Shown: positions 1 through 5,757 of the stretch, one piece after another
How positions within the stretch are numbered: the first letter of the stretch is position 1
How the letters are laid out: every line of letters begins with the position of its first letter
Assembly: GCA_028287415.1 (NCBI GenBank)
Contig: JAQBPS010000596.1
Coordinates: 1 to 8,111, forward strand
Reading direction: 5' to 3'
Length of the DNA stretch: 8,111 nt
Source of the DNA: Bacillota bacterium
Lineage (GTDB): Bacteria; Bacillota; Sulfobacillia; Symbiobacteriales; Symbiobacteriaceae
The notes under the pieces: generated by a model
The model's input: the letters and a program-made list of their open reading frames with translations, nothing else
Told to the model about the DNA's origin: nothing
Database searches by the model: none
Position numbers and translations under genes: made by a program

Positions 1-66
1 TAGACACAAACGTGGATTTAAATACATAAAAATTGAACATTTTACCAGGTCATCCGCTATTGGATT

Positions 67-104
67 AAAATCCGTACACTCCGCATATCCGCGGCCATAA
101 AAAA
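67..104. repeat. Interspersed repeat, copy 1 (about 40 bp)
   Basis: This stretch begins with AAAATCCGTAC, passes through ATCCGCGG and ends GGCCATAAAAAA. It lines up end to end with 154-194, differing mostly by C/T and G/A transitions and a few small gaps. The alignment was made by eye. The similarity is the evidence; function is unknown. Confidence 0.55.
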
Positions 105-133
105 TGCTTGAGCACCCCCACATGTTCGCATTC

Positions 134-182
134 AAAAATCTGTGTTTGCCCCTAAAATCTGTGTAACCCGTGAAATCCGTGG
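134..182. repeat. Degenerate tandem block with about 9-base period
   Basis: On the minus strand the segment reads as successive units CACGGATTT, CACGGGTTA and CACAGATTT, then an unmatched ten-base segment, then CACAGATTT again. On the plus strand the same pattern appears as AAAATCTGTGT at 135-145 and again at 154-164, with GAAATCCGTGG at 172-182. The short periodicity is directly visible. It overlaps copy 2 of the larger repeat, so the larger element is probably built from this smaller unit. Confidence 0.5.
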
Positions 183-194
183 CCATATAAAAAA
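154..194. repeat. Interspersed repeat, copy 2 (about 40 bp)
   Basis: This is the second copy of the element at 67-104: it starts AAAATCTGTGT, contains AAATCCGTGG and ends GGCCATATAAAAAA. The GGCCAT core followed by an A-run is shared by both copies and by the partial third copy at 231-250. No open frame or long inverted repeat accompanies it, so it does not look like an insertion sequence. Confidence 0.55.
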
Positions 195-230
195 GCGGCC
201 GGCAGCCCAGTCGCTGCACCTGGAAGGCGG

Positions 231-250
231 ACTCCGCGGCCATAAAAATC
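231..250. repeat. Partial third repeat copy abutting the terminator
   Basis: The segment ACTCCGCGGCCATAAAAATC matches the right-hand end of the copies at 67-104 and 154-194. Its A-run (244-248) is, read on the minus strand, the T-run of the terminator that closes the five-gene cluster. The repeat end and the terminator tail are therefore the same bases. Confidence 0.45.
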
Positions 251-282
251 AGGACAGCCCCACCCGAAGGCTGGACTGTCCT
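244..282 (-). terminator. Intrinsic terminator of the five-gene cluster
   Basis: On the minus strand AGGACAG (282-276) pairs with CTGTCCT (257-251). Inside, a second set of pairs closes on a TTCG loop in the context C(TTCG)G, a very stable tetraloop, with one A-G mismatch and G-T wobbles in the stem. A run of five T (248-244) follows two bases after the stem. It begins 8 bases past the stop codon of the flavin-reductase gene, as expected for the end of the transcript. Confidence 0.85.
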
Positions 283-290
283 GTGTGTAA

Positions 291-896
291 TCAAGGCGTG
301 GGCGGTTTGCGGGTGAGCTCGAATCGCTCCCCGCCCCGCACGTAGGCGTTCCCCACGAGGCGGCCGAGGGGGGCGAGCTGGGCGATGTCGATCCGGCCCC
401 GCTCCATCAGCAGGTGATCGGCGACGTGGAACAGGACTACCTGGCCGACCACCCACTGGTAGTTGGCCCCGAGATCGATGATCTGGCGGAGTTCGCACTC
501 CAGATGAACCGGCGATGCGGCGATGCGGGGCGCCTTGACCCGGACGCCGGGAACGGTCGCCAGGCCAACCTGCTCCAGTTCGTTCACACCCGGTGCGTAC
601 TCGGCGGCAGTCTGGTTCATTGGTTCGGCCAGGTCGGTCGGCACGATGTTGACCACGAACTCGCCCGTCGCCTGCACGTTGGCCATCGTATCCTTCTTCC
701 GGCCTGACTTCTCGCTGACCGCGAAGCCTAAAAGTGGCGGCTCTGAGGCCATCACGTTGAAGAAGCTGTAGGGTGCGGCATTCACCGCCCCGTCAGGGGC
801 GATCGTCGTGACCCAGGCGATCGGCCGGGGCACGACGGAGCCTGCCAGCAATTTGTAGATGGCCTGTTCGCTCAGCTGCTGCGGGTCGAATTGCAC
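291..896 (-). CDS. Flavin reductase-like domain protein (flavoredoxin/DIM6-NTAB family)
   Basis: This 201-residue protein matches the flavin-reductase-like split-barrel family that binds FMN. What is seen: VPRPIAWVTT at residues 22-31, an APYSFF stretch at 41-46, SEKSGRKKDT at 61-70 followed by the FVVNIV strand, and the C-terminal RIDIAQLAPLGRLVGNAYV segment (168-186) typical of this group. Length is normal for a single-domain member. There is no signal peptide, so it is probably cytoplasmic. Family members range from NAD(P)H:flavin reductases that feed monooxygenases to flavoredoxins; no partner monooxygenase is present here, so the reaction is open. The start is GTG, chosen because AGGAGG (909-904) lies 7 bases upstream. 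It is the last gene of the cluster, 19 bases after the crotonase gene, and a terminator follows directly. The family assignment is firm; the physiological role is not. Confidence 0.88.
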   Translation of the reverse strand: MQFDPQQLSEQAIYKLLAGSVVPRPIAWVTTIAPDGAVNAAPYSFFNVMASEPPLLGFAVSEKSGRKKDTMANVQATGEFVVNIVPTDLAEPMNQTAAEYAPGVNELEQVGLATVPGVRVKAPRIAASPVHLECELRQIIDLGANYQWVVGQVVLFHVADHLLMERGRIDIAQLAPLGRLVGNAYVRGGERFELTRKPPTP

Positions 897-909
897 CGTC
901 TCGCCTCCT
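897..909 (-). promoter_or_regulatory. Ribosome binding site of the flavin-reductase gene
   Basis: AGGAGG at 909-904 on the minus strand stands 7 bases before the GTG at 896-894. No ATG is available nearby in frame, so this site fixes the GTG start. Confidence 0.75.
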
Positions 910-915
910 CAGCTT

Positions 916-1695
916 TTAATGGCCCTTCCAGCGTGGCTGCCGCTTTTCCAGGAACGCGCTGACTCCCTCCCGGAAGTCATCACTCATGTAGCAGCGGATG
1001 ATCAGGTCCTCCCCGGCGGGGCCGCGTCGGTGTGATTGCAAGCGCCGGATTGCCTCCTTGGTCGCCCATTGGGTGAGCGGTGCGTTCGCAATGAGGCGCT
1101 CGGCCACCTCGGCAACCCGGACGGGCAGGGCTTCCGATGGGACAACCTCGTTCACCAGGCCGATCGCCTTTGCTTCCGCGGCGTCCAGCAGCCTGGCCAG
1201 GAATAGCATTTCCTTTGTGAGGGCCGGGCCCGCGACGTCCAGCAGGCGTGCGATGTTGCCGATGGACAGGCAGTTGCCCAGGGTCCGGGCGATCGGTGCG
1301 CCGAACCGGGCGTCCGGTGTGACAATGCGCAGGTCGCAGGCGAGCGCCAGCATGCAGCCTCCGCCCACGGCGAAGCCCTGCACAGCGGCGATCGTCGGCT
1401 TGCCGAGCGCCTCCAGACGGGTCAGCGCCGACTCAATCCGCTGCTCGTAAGCGAGCGCATCCGCGGGCTTCTGTATGGACCGGAACTGGGCGATGTCGGT
1501 GCCGGAGACAAACGCCTTGCCACCGGCCCCCTGCAACACGAGCACCCGGACGGAATCGTCCCGCTCTGCCCGGTCGCAGATGGCCACGAGCTCATCGTAC
1601 ATGGCGAACGTCATGGCATTATGGGCCTCGGGGCGGTTGAATGTGACGTAGGCGACGGCGCCCTCCTGGCGGTAGAGCACATGGTCAGCAGTCAA
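916..1695 (-). CDS. Enoyl-CoA hydratase/isomerase (crotonase) family protein lacking the hydratase glutamates
   Basis: This 259-residue crotonase-fold protein (numbering from the TTG start) probably acts on a CoA thioester in the cytoplasm. Visible landmarks are FNRPEAHNAM near the N-terminus, the first oxyanion-hole strand AFVSGTDI at about 61-68, the second oxyanion-hole turn GGG at 111-113 followed by the LACDLRIVT helix, and AIGLVNEVVP at about 177-186. In rat mitochondrial hydratase the two catalytic glutamates lie in the motifs GGGCEL and PEI. Here those positions read GGGCML and PIA, so they are Met115 and Ile135 and both acid/base residues are missing. Hydration of an enoyl-CoA by the usual mechanism is therefore unlikely, and isomerase, lyase, hydrolase or other crotonase chemistry is possible. 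The start is TTG at 1695, because AGGAGG (1709-1704) sits 8 bases upstream; the GTG at 1704 overlaps that SD and is too close to be used. The gene follows the CoA-transferase by 16 bases. Confidence 0.88.
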   Translation of the reverse strand: MTADHVLYRQEGAVAYVTFNRPEAHNAMTFAMYDELVAICDRAERDDSVRVLVLQGAGGKAFVSGTDIAQFRSIQKPADALAYEQRIESALTRLEALGKPTIAAVQGFAVGGGCMLALACDLRIVTPDARFGAPIARTLGNCLSIGNIARLLDVAGPALTKEMLFLARLLDAAEAKAIGLVNEVVPSEALPVRVAEVAERLIANAPLTQWATKEAIRRLQSHRRGPAGEDLIIRCYMSDDFREGVSAFLEKRQPRWKGH

Positions 1696-1709
1696 TGGTC
1701 GCACCTCCT
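1693..1709 (-). promoter_or_regulatory. Ribosome binding site that decides a TTG start
   Basis: AGGAGG (1709-1704) is followed by 8 bases and then TTG at 1695-1693. The in-frame GTG at 1704-1702 begins on the last G of this SD, which leaves no room for the ribosome, so TTG is the better start of the crotonase gene. Confidence 0.65.
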
Positions 1710-1711
1710 GA

Positions 1712-2896
1712 TCATCCGATCACCCCGGCGGCTTTCAGCTGCTGCACTGCACCGGGGTCCAGGCCGATCTCGCCGAGGATGCTTTCGGTGTGCTGCCCCA
1801 GGAGTGGGGCCGGTTGCCCGGCCTGGACAGGGGTGGCGGACAGCTTGAGCGGTGAACCCAAGGTCCGGAGGCTGCCCAGCGTCGGGTGCTCCACCTCCTG
1901 CACCATCGCCCGTGCCCGGACATGCGGGTCGGCAAACACTTCGGCGTAGTTGAGGATCGGTCCGCCGGGAACGCCGGCAGCATCCATCTGCGTGAGCAAA
2001 TCGGCGCGTGTGAGGCGGGCGGTGACGCCCTCGATCAGGGCGATCAGCGCCGCCCGGTTCTGAACCCGCAGCGCGGCGGTGGCAAAATCGGGCAGTGTGG
2101 TCCATTCGGGATGGCCGCACACCTGACAGAACAGGCGGAAGGTCTGTTCATTCGCCGCCCCGAGGGTGATGTGGCCGTCCGCACAGCGAATCGCCTGGTA
2201 CGGGGCGTTCATGCGGTGAGCGGAGCCCAGGGGGCCAGGCACCTCACCGTCGGTGAAGTACTCAGTCGCCTCCCAGACGGACAGGGCGATGCCGGCTTCC
2301 AGCAGCGAGGTGTCGACATGCTGCCCCTGCCCGGTGGCCGACCGATGATACAAGGCGGCGAGGATGCCCGAAAGGGCGAACAGGCCGGCGCCCAGGTCGG
2401 TGATCGGCACGCCGCACTTGACGGGTGCACCACCGGGCTCGCCGGTCACCGACATGAGGCCGCTCATGCCCTGGGCCACCAGGTCGAACCCGCCCTTCTG
2501 GGCGTACGGCCCCGTCTGCCCATACCCGGAAACGGAACAGTATACCAGGCCGGGGTGCTCCCGGGCGAGTGTGTCATAGTCCAGGCCGAACTCTTTCATC
2601 ACCCCGGGGCGGTAATTCTCAATCAGCACGTCCGCCTTGAGCGCCAGGTCGCGGAAAATCCGGCGCCCGTCCGCGTGCTTCAGGTTGAGCACCATGCCCC
2701 GCTTGCCGCGATTGACCGCATTGTACGGCGGGCTCTCCGTGCCCTGCGCTCCCTTCCATCTGCGGGTCACATCGCCGGCCGGCGGTTCGACCTTGATCAC
2801 ATCGGCGCCCATGTCGGCCAGCATCATCGCACAGAAAGGCCCGGCCATCACCTGCGTCACATCGAGAACCCGGAGTCCCGCAAGCGCCCTGGACAT
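1712..2896 (-). CDS. CaiB/BaiF family (family III) CoA-transferase
   Basis: This 394-residue protein is of normal length for a family III CoA-transferase, enzymes that move CoA from one carboxylic acid to another through an aspartyl-CoA anhydride/thioester. Visible hallmarks are GLRVLDVTQVMAGP at residues 7-20, the MGADVIKVEPPAGD segment at 29-42, NRGKRGMVLNLK at 62-73, ADVLIENYRPGV at 88-99, SGYGQTGPY at 123-131 and GQGQHVDTSLLEA at 189-201. By family comparison the catalytic aspartate is Asp167 in VPITDLGAG (codon 2398-2396). The position of the racemase histidine of alpha-methylacyl-CoA racemases is Phe137 here (GGFDLV), which favours transferase over racemase. No signal peptide is present, so it is cytoplasmic. 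ATG at 2896 has GGGGGTG 8 bases upstream. It lies 24 bases after the acylase and 16 before the crotonase homologue, so it probably activates the acid released by the acylase. Donor and acceptor are unknown. Confidence 0.92.
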   Translation of the reverse strand: MSRALAGLRVLDVTQVMAGPFCAMMLADMGADVIKVEPPAGDVTRRWKGAQGTESPPYNAVNRGKRGMVLNLKHADGRRIFRDLALKADVLIENYRPGVMKEFGLDYDTLAREHPGLVYCSVSGYGQTGPYAQKGGFDLVAQGMSGLMSVTGEPGGAPVKCGVPITDLGAGLFALSGILAALYHRSATGQGQHVDTSLLEAGIALSVWEATEYFTDGEVPGPLGSAHRMNAPYQAIRCADGHITLGAANEQTFRLFCQVCGHPEWTTLPDFATAALRVQNRAALIALIEGVTARLTRADLLTQMDAAGVPGGPILNYAEVFADPHVRARAMVQEVEHPTLGSLRTLGSPLKLSATPVQAGQPAPLLGQHTESILGEIGLDPGAVQQLKAAGVIG

Positions 2897-2920
2897 GGCT
2901 GATGCACCCCCGTGAAGGTC

Positions 2921-5248
2921 TCAGGTTGTTGCCGGTTCCAACCGCTGCCGGCTCTTCGCCGCCACCGCTATGCGTTGCCAGTCATAGGTCATGGGGTGGA
3001 GCGTATGGGCGCGCCAGGCCGGGGCCTGGTCCGCAAAGTGTGCGCTGTCCGGTTCGCCCGATGCGCCGTGCGGCACCACCCAGCCGCTGCGCTCCCAGTC
3101 CGCCACGTCAAAGAGATAGCGGGCGACCGAGGCGATGGTCACCGTGAAGCCCGTGGCGGGGATGTAGCCCGCGGCCTGCACCGTGTCGTTGTCGCCGTCC
3201 ATGGCGGCAGCGATCGGCTGGAGGCGGTGGGCCTCGTCCGGGAAGGCTGCGGCGAGGGCGTGGGCAGGCCGGAGCTGGTGGAGCAGGCCCCACAGCCAGC
3301 CATGCATGGGCTCGCCGAACAGTTCCTGCAGCTTCGTAACCGCCCGCTCCAGCGCCTCGGTCAGCAGGTCGTCCCAATTGGCGCCGTCCGCGAGCAGGCT
3401 GCGGTCATCGCGCTCCACCAGGTCGAAAATCCGCTGCCGGAAGGTGGTGACCAGCGCGGGGCCGCCGCGCCCGGCCAACTGATACGCGGTCGGTTCCAAG
3501 GGGCCCAGGAGGGGACGAAGCACCGCGCCGGTCAGCTCCTCCCGCATGAGGTTGTAGATGGCAGCGGCTGCGGATTCCGCCAGGATCTGTCCGTTCCACT
3601 TCTGAAGCAGTGCCTTCGCCTGCGCTCCGGCGGCCGTGCGCGGCTGCACCCGCCCCAGCAGTCGCAGGAATTGGAGGGCGGGCAGCGAGAGCACGTCGGC
3701 GTGGATGGCGGCCATGTCGGCCGGCGTCAGGCCGGTTGCATGGCGGAGGCGTTCGACGATGCGCCTGGCGCGGAAGTCAGCGGAGTACGAGATTGAGATG
3801 TAGTGCGGATAATCAGCGCCGACGATGCGATTATTCGCCGTGACAATGTAGCCGCACGCCGGGTTCACCAGGTGCGGCAGCTCCGCGTAGGGCACCATAC
3901 CTTGCCATTCGTGCTCCCCGGTCCAGCCCGGCACCGGCAACCATGCATTGGCGAGGGGGCGCATGGGCAGGAGTCCCCGCATCCGGTAAGCGATGTTGCC
4001 GTCGACGTCGGTGGAGAGCAGGTTGTTGACCGGGTCGACCCAGTCGCACATCACGCCGTCCAGCTCTGCGCAGGAGCGGGCGGTCAACATGGGCAGCAGG
4101 CAGTTCCAGCCAGGGTTCTCGGCAAGTGTGGCGGTGTACCGCATGGTGATGGCACAACCATCGGCGGGATTGCCCGCCACCACGCCGCCATGATGGGTGA
4201 CCGTGATATCCACCGCGACCGGAGCGGCACCGCGCACCTGGATGATTTCACGGCGCACCTCAGCATCCCGCCACTCGCCCTGGAACAGATAGCGGCTGGG
4301 GTTCTCAGGGTCGAAGCGCTCCACGAACAGGTCCTGCGTGTCGGCCTGTGCATGGGTGATACACCACGCCACCCGCCCGTTGTGGCCGAAGTGTGGGAGG
4401 GCGGGAAGCCCCGGGAAGGAGAGCCCGGTCGCATCGAACGTATCGCAGGCTATATGGTTTTGGTAATACACGTTTGGCACGTCCACAGCCCGGTGTGGGT
4501 CACCGGCCAGGAGCGGCTTGCCGGATGCGGTGCGGCTGCCAGCGACGACCCAGTTGTTGCTGCCGCCGTCCTCATCCTTCAGCCAGTCCAGGGCGGCCAC
4601 GGCCTCTGCCAGCTCGTCCAACGCGACCCCAGCCGGACCGTCGTAAGTCGTGTCGGGGGGCAGCACCAGCAGTTCGTCTGGCCGACCGTAGGGGTAGAGG
4701 GCAAGCATGCGTGCCAAACCGACCTGCCGGACGAGGCGGGCCCGGAAGAGCTTCGCTTCCCATACGCCCATCACGACGTGTCGTCCCTTGTAGAGCGCCA
4801 AGCCATGCCAGGGTTCCCAAGCCTCGGGCCGGGCGCCCAGCAATGCATACTCAGCGGGCAGCCGGTCGGTGCCCGCCAGAAATGCGTTGACGCCCGCCGC
4901 ATACGCGTCGAGCATCGCTCTGGTTTCGGGGGTGGCCTGCGCATAGTCGCGCCGGGCGGTCTCCGCCAGCCGCAGCCTGCGCATCAGCCGGTCCGACGCG
5001 ACACCAGCGGGACCGGCATACTCCGCCCAGCGCCCCTGGGCCCGGCGGCGGTCGCAGTCCATTTGCCAGAGACGGTCCTCTGCATGAGCGAAGCCCTGAC
5101 CGAAAAAAGCGTCATTGGCGCAGCTGGCCTTGATATGGGGCACACCGAGCGAATCCCGGAAGATATCCACCGCGGCATCATGCTCCGGTGCTGGCGGCAT
5201 CGCAGTCACATCCCTTACCGGTCTCTCTCCCGGTAGTTCCCCCTTCAC
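2921..5248 (-). CDS. Penicillin acylase family Ntn-hydrolase (peptidase S45), probably cytoplasmic
   Basis: This 775-residue precursor (numbering from GTG at 5248) is expected to cut itself before Ser230 in DGG-SNNWVVAGSR and so yield an alpha chain of about 229 residues and a beta chain of about 546. Before the cut, FRDSLGVPHI at about 30-39 and the FFGQGFAHAEDRLWQMD stretch at about 48-64 are family hallmarks. With Ser230 as beta1, a histidine falls at beta23 (DPHR), another at beta70 (CITHAQ) and asparagines at beta243-244 (VTANNR). This pattern recalls cephalosporin acylases and, in part, acyl-homoserine-lactone acylases more than E. coli penicillin G acylase. It should hydrolyse an amide bond; the substrate is unknown. 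No signal peptide is visible, unlike most characterised members. The frame stays open to 5428, but that extension overlaps the upstream membrane gene and has no support. GTG at 5248 has GGAGG 9 bases upstream; ATG at 5200 (759 residues) is the alternative start. Confidence 0.92.
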   Translation of the reverse strand: MKGELPGERPVRDVTAMPPAPEHDAAVDIFRDSLGVPHIKASCANDAFFGQGFAHAEDRLWQMDCDRRRAQGRWAEYAGPAGVASDRLMRRLRLAETARRDYAQATPETRAMLDAYAAGVNAFLAGTDRLPAEYALLGARPEAWEPWHGLALYKGRHVVMGVWEAKLFRARLVRQVGLARMLALYPYGRPDELLVLPPDTTYDGPAGVALDELAEAVAALDWLKDEDGGSNNWVVAGSRTASGKPLLAGDPHRAVDVPNVYYQNHIACDTFDATGLSFPGLPALPHFGHNGRVAWCITHAQADTQDLFVERFDPENPSRYLFQGEWRDAEVRREIIQVRGAAPVAVDITVTHHGGVVAGNPADGCAITMRYTATLAENPGWNCLLPMLTARSCAELDGVMCDWVDPVNNLLSTDVDGNIAYRMRGLLPMRPLANAWLPVPGWTGEHEWQGMVPYAELPHLVNPACGYIVTANNRIVGADYPHYISISYSADFRARRIVERLRHATGLTPADMAAIHADVLSLPALQFLRLLGRVQPRTAAGAQAKALLQKWNGQILAESAAAAIYNLMREELTGAVLRPLLGPLEPTAYQLAGRGGPALVTTFRQRIFDLVERDDRSLLADGANWDDLLTEALERAVTKLQELFGEPMHGWLWGLLHQLRPAHALAAAFPDEAHRLQPIAAAMDGDNDTVQAAGYIPATGFTVTIASVARYLFDVADWERSGWVVPHGASGEPDSAHFADQAPAWRAHTLHPMTYDWQRIAVAAKSRQRLEPATT

Positions 5249-5262
5249 ATGGAATTTCCTCC
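5245..5262 (-). promoter_or_regulatory. Strong RBS with overlapping ATG-TGA and GTG start codons
   Basis: GGAGGAAATTCC (5262-5251) is followed directly by ATGTGA. The ATG (5250-5248) is 7 bases from GGAGG but is closed at once by TGA (5247-5245). The GTG inside the same bases (5248-5246), 9 bases from GGAGG, opens the acylase frame. This site supports a start at 5248 for the acylase and creates a possible start-stop decoy. Confidence 0.6.
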
Positions 5263-5280
5263 GTATACAGAACAATCGGT

Positions 5281-5727
5281 TCAGACCGCAGTGGGCGAGC
5301 GTTGCCCGCCGGTCAGGTAGCGCTTGAGCCAGCGCGTCCAGAGGAAGTACATGGTAAAGAAGAATACGGTCAGGGCCGGGTGCCAGCCGCGATGGTACTG
5401 AAAGGAGCCACTCCACAGGAACAGCCACTCCAGGGGGCCGCCCAGAATCATGCCCGCGCCGAGCGCCTTGAGGAACGGCGAGCGGTCCGAGTAATGGGCA
5501 TAGAGCACGCCCAGCAATGGCTCGATGCCCATCGTCACCAGAAAGAGGCCGGCAAAACCGCCGAACGTATACATGTCAAGGAAAATGGCAGTACTCCCCT
5601 GTGCAGCCAAGGCGACCAGGAGGTTAATCCCGTAGATGATGACATAGGGGCGCAGTTCCGGCTCATCGCGCAAAGCTACGAAGGCCCAAACCGCCAGGAC
5701 CACCAGTAAAATCACATAGGGTGCCAT
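5281..5727 (-). CDS. Small polytopic membrane protein, possibly CBO0543-like
   Basis: I do not recognise a function for this 148-residue protein. It is strongly hydrophobic, with about five membrane segments: roughly residues 4-19, 27-43, 58-78, 85-105 and 117-134. It ends in a basic, polar tail (RWLKRYLTGGQRSPTAV), which suggests a cytoplasmic C-terminus. Conserved-looking polar residues inside or next to helices include Glu69 (GIEPLLG) and Glu100 in GPLEWLF, followed by SGSFQYHRGWHP at 106-117. The E-W...G.F.Y..WH pattern and the size recall small Firmicute membrane proteins of the CBO0543/YphA-like kind, but that is recollection without a search. The start at 5727 is chosen because GGGGAG (5741-5736) lies 8 bases upstream; the ATG at 5796 in the same frame has no SD. 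It is the first gene of the cluster, 32 bases before the acylase, so it might help in substrate or product movement, or be an unrelated passenger. Confidence 0.75.
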   Translation of the reverse strand: MAPYVILLVVLAVWAFVALRDEPELRPYVIIYGINLLVALAAQGSTAIFLDMYTFGGFAGLFLVTMGIEPLLGVLYAHYSDRSPFLKALGAGMILGGPLEWLFLWSGSFQYHRGWHPALTVFFFTMYFLWTRWLKRYLTGGQRSPTAV

Positions 5728-5741
5728 TTCGTCAACTCCCC
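5728..5741 (-). promoter_or_regulatory. Ribosome binding site of the membrane-protein gene
   Basis: GGGGAG (5741-5736) precedes ATG 5727-5725 with an 8-base spacer. The upstream in-frame ATG at 5796 lacks any comparable site, so the shorter 148-residue product is preferred. Confidence 0.65.
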
Positions 5742-5757
5742 GAATGAACCACAAGGT

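Larger units (their letters stand above)
1..243. other. Gene-free, AT-richer intergenic region with repeat remnants
   Basis: I see no credible gene here. The stretch is clearly richer in A and T than the coding sequence that follows, with many A-runs. Its recognisable content is a family of short degenerate repeats (annotated separately at 67-104, 154-194 and 231-250, with a short-period block at 134-182). The only open frame of any length starts at 142 on the plus strand; it has no SD sequence, crosses the terminator at 244-282 and runs into the 3' end of the flavin-reductase gene on the other strand, so it is rejected. I found no tRNA, promoter of convincing quality or attachment-site structure. 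Confidence 0.6.

Noticed and set aside
33..60. Plus-strand promoter beginning TTGAAC in the AT-rich region
   Set aside because: No -10 box lies at a suitable distance, and no plus-strand gene follows that it could serve.
67..182. CRISPR-like spacing of the short repeats
   Set aside because: Units are degenerate, about 9 bases long and contiguous, without uniform unique spacers or cas genes. This is a tandem or interspersed repeat, not a CRISPR array.
142..345. Short plus-strand open frame over the repeats, terminator and 3' end of the flavin-reductase gene
   Set aside because: It has no SD, begins in repetitive AT-rich sequence, crosses a terminator hairpin and enters a real gene antisense.
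1886..2902. Plus-strand open frame of 338 codons opposite the CoA-transferase gene
   Set aside because: It lies opposite clear CaiB-family motifs, has a low-complexity G/R/H-rich translation and shows no recognisable domain.
2912..3796. Plus-strand open frame of 294 codons opposite the acylase C-terminus
   Set aside because: It has the same shadow behaviour, with no SD sequence and no family hallmark, while the minus strand carries conserved acylase sequence.
3803..5236. Long plus-strand open frame of 477 codons opposite the acylase gene
   Set aside because: It is an antisense shadow of a well-supported family protein. GC-rich codon use keeps the opposite strand open, its composition is unlike a folded family, and no SD or known motif is present.
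5258..5300. Internal promoter between the membrane-protein and acylase genes (GTATAC just before the RBS)
   Set aside because: GTATAC resembles a -10 box but has no acceptable -35 hexamer at the expected distance. The 32-base gap fits co-transcription.
5249..5428. N-terminal extension of the acylase up to 5428
   Set aside because: It would overlap the end of the membrane-protein gene by almost 150 bases. The added residues show no acylase or signal-peptide features, and a strong SD sits just upstream of GTG 5248.
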